Shown here piece by piece: positions 63,006-64,000 of a stretch of 64,000 bases of DNA. Position numbers and translations under genes: made by a program. The stretch covers positions 1,646,501-1,710,500 of the forward strand of contig NZ_CANNDS010000001.1 in NCBI RefSeq assembly GCF_947503415.1, read 5' to 3'. The DNA is from an uncultured Tateyamaria sp. GTDB taxonomy: Bacteria; Pseudomonadota; Alphaproteobacteria; Rhodobacterales; Rhodobacteraceae. The first letter of the stretch is position 1, and the number at the start of each line of letters is the position of its first letter. The notes beneath the pieces were generated by a model. The model was given only the letters and a program-made list of their open reading frames with translations, was not told the origin of the DNA and did no database searches.

Positions 63006-64000
63006 ATGAGCGACAAGATTGCCTATTCAAGAGAGGGTGATATCGCCGTTCTGACGGTGCAAAACCCACCCGTAAACGCCTTGTCCCATGCCGTGCGGCA
63101 GGGCCTGTGGGACCGTATGGATCAGGCCGAAGCCGACGCGGGCGTGCGCGCCGTTCTGATCGTGGGTGAGGGGCGCGCGTTCTTTGCCGGTGCCGACATC
63201 ACCGAATTTGGCAAACCACCGCTTGAGCCGCACTTGCCCGACCTGATCAACCGGATCGAGGCGTCACCCTTGCTGGTGGTGGCGTCGATGCACGGCGTGT
63301 CGCTGGGCGGGGGCCTCGAGGTGGCGCTTGGCTGTCACTACCGCATCGCGGTGCCGTCTGCCAAAGTGGGCCTGCCCGAGGTGCATCTGGGTCTGATCCC
63401 CGGCGCTGGCGGCACCCAACGTCTGCCGCGTTTGACGGGGGGTGAGGCGGCGCTGGACGTGATGACCACGGGCCGCCACATCGGTGCGGGCAAGGCGCAT
63501 GATCTGGGGATCATCGATGTCGTCAAGGACGGCGACCAGATGCACAACGGCCTCGCCTATGCTCAGAAGCTTTTGGATCAGGGGGCCACGCGCCGCCCTG
63601 TGTCCGAGATGGACCCACCTGCGGCCATTGACTGGGACGCCGCATTCGAGGCGACGCTTGCCCGCGGACGGGGCCAGATTTCGCCCGCATGGTGTGTGCG
63701 TGCGGTGCAGGCATCGGTTGAGAAACCCTTTGCCGACGGGCTGAAAGCCGAACGCCAGATCTTCTATGACCTGATGCAGACCGACCAGCGGCAGGGCATG
63801 ATCCACGCCTTCTTCTCTGAACGCGCTGTCAGCAATCTGCCCGAGTTGAAGGACGTGAAACCGCGTGCCGTGCAACATATCGGCGTCATCGGCGGCGGCA
63901 CCATGGGGGCTGGCATTGCCACTGCCGCCTTGCTTGCTGGCCTCGAAGTCACGCTCTTGGAAATGAGTGCCGAGGCCGGTCAAGCCGCCCGCGACCGCAT
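63006..64000 (+). CDS. FadB/FadJ-like enoyl-CoA hydratase / 3-hydroxyacyl-CoA dehydrogenase (cut by window end)
   Basis: 331 codons visible. N-terminal crotonase domain: oxyanion segments GRAFFAGADITEFG and MHGVSLGGGLEVALG, catalytic Glu region LPEVHLGLIPGAGGTQRLPR. From about residue 297 the Rossmann start HIGVIGGGTMGAGIATAALLAG of the dehydrogenase domain appears. It performs two beta-oxidation steps. GGCGGAGGGACC precedes ATG 63006. The 3' part lies outside the window. Confidence 0.93.
   Translation, partial: MSDKIAYSREGDIAVLTVQNPPVNALSHAVRQGLWDRMDQAEADAGVRAVLIVGEGRAFFAGADITEFGKPPLEPHLPDLINRIEASPLLVVASMHGVSLGGGLEVALGCHYRIAVPSAKVGLPEVHLGLIPGAGGTQRLPRLTGGEAALDVMTTGRHIGAGKAHDLGIIDVVKDGDQMHNGLAYAQKLLDQGATRRPVSEMDPPAAIDWDAAFEATLARGRGQISPAWCVRAVQASVEKPFADGLKAERQIFYDLMQTDQRQGMIHAFFSERAVSNLPELKDVKPRAVQHIGVIGGGTMGAGIATAALLAGLEVTLLEMSAEAGQAARDR

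Overview
The window reads as a chromosome segment of a marine alphaproteobacterium of the Rhodobacterales (Roseobacter group). Support comes from the gene families (sulfoacetaldehyde pathway with a cytoplasmic sulfite dehydrogenase, UPF0262, DUF2948, DUF1045, egtBD), the high-GC codon use, and dense operons joined by ATGA and TGATG stop/start overlaps. The assignment is inference; no 16S gene is present.

Left part (1-28500): a partial lytic transglycosylase and dapA, then a long leftward operon tauR-xsc-pta-ackA-soeA-small membrane protein-soeB-soeC. This operon turns sulfoacetaldehyde into acetyl-phosphate, acetyl-CoA/acetate and sulfate. Next come a LysR-linked redox cassette (NTF2-like, GST, PNPOx-FNR fusion), ergothioneine genes egtB-egtD with a divergent LysR gene, a DUF6502/DUF5666 pair facing a fasciclin lipoprotein plus an RTX-fasciclin protein (two copies of a 17-bp palindrome lie between them), and a phosphonate group (phnM, DUF1045, phnN, VOC protein, phnF).

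Middle part (28500-43000): tRNA-Thr with two 187-bp tandem copies of its 3' end, murA, hisD and a housekeeping operon, then a repeat-rich accessory stretch. That stretch holds a 61-bp triplicate, a dispersed hairpin family (CCCCGGCAG...GAGAGGGG), REP palindromes, a gene broken at a homopolymer, and lepA flanked by fragments of its own 5' and 3' ends. After lepA come a two-gene DUF5343 / Swt1-type HEPN cassette and a REP-associated tyrosine transposase that carries a REP pair inside its own reading frame. This stretch is the best place to look for undescribed biology.

Right part (43000-64000): a seven-gene fully overlapping glycan operon (three or four glycosyltransferases, histidine phosphatase, polysaccharide deacetylase, methyltransferase), an MscS-type channel, an acyltransferase/sterol-desaturase pair, a peptide/opine-type ABC importer coupled to a mandelate-racemase-like enzyme, a second methyltransferase of the same family, and the start of a FadB-like multifunctional beta-oxidation enzyme.
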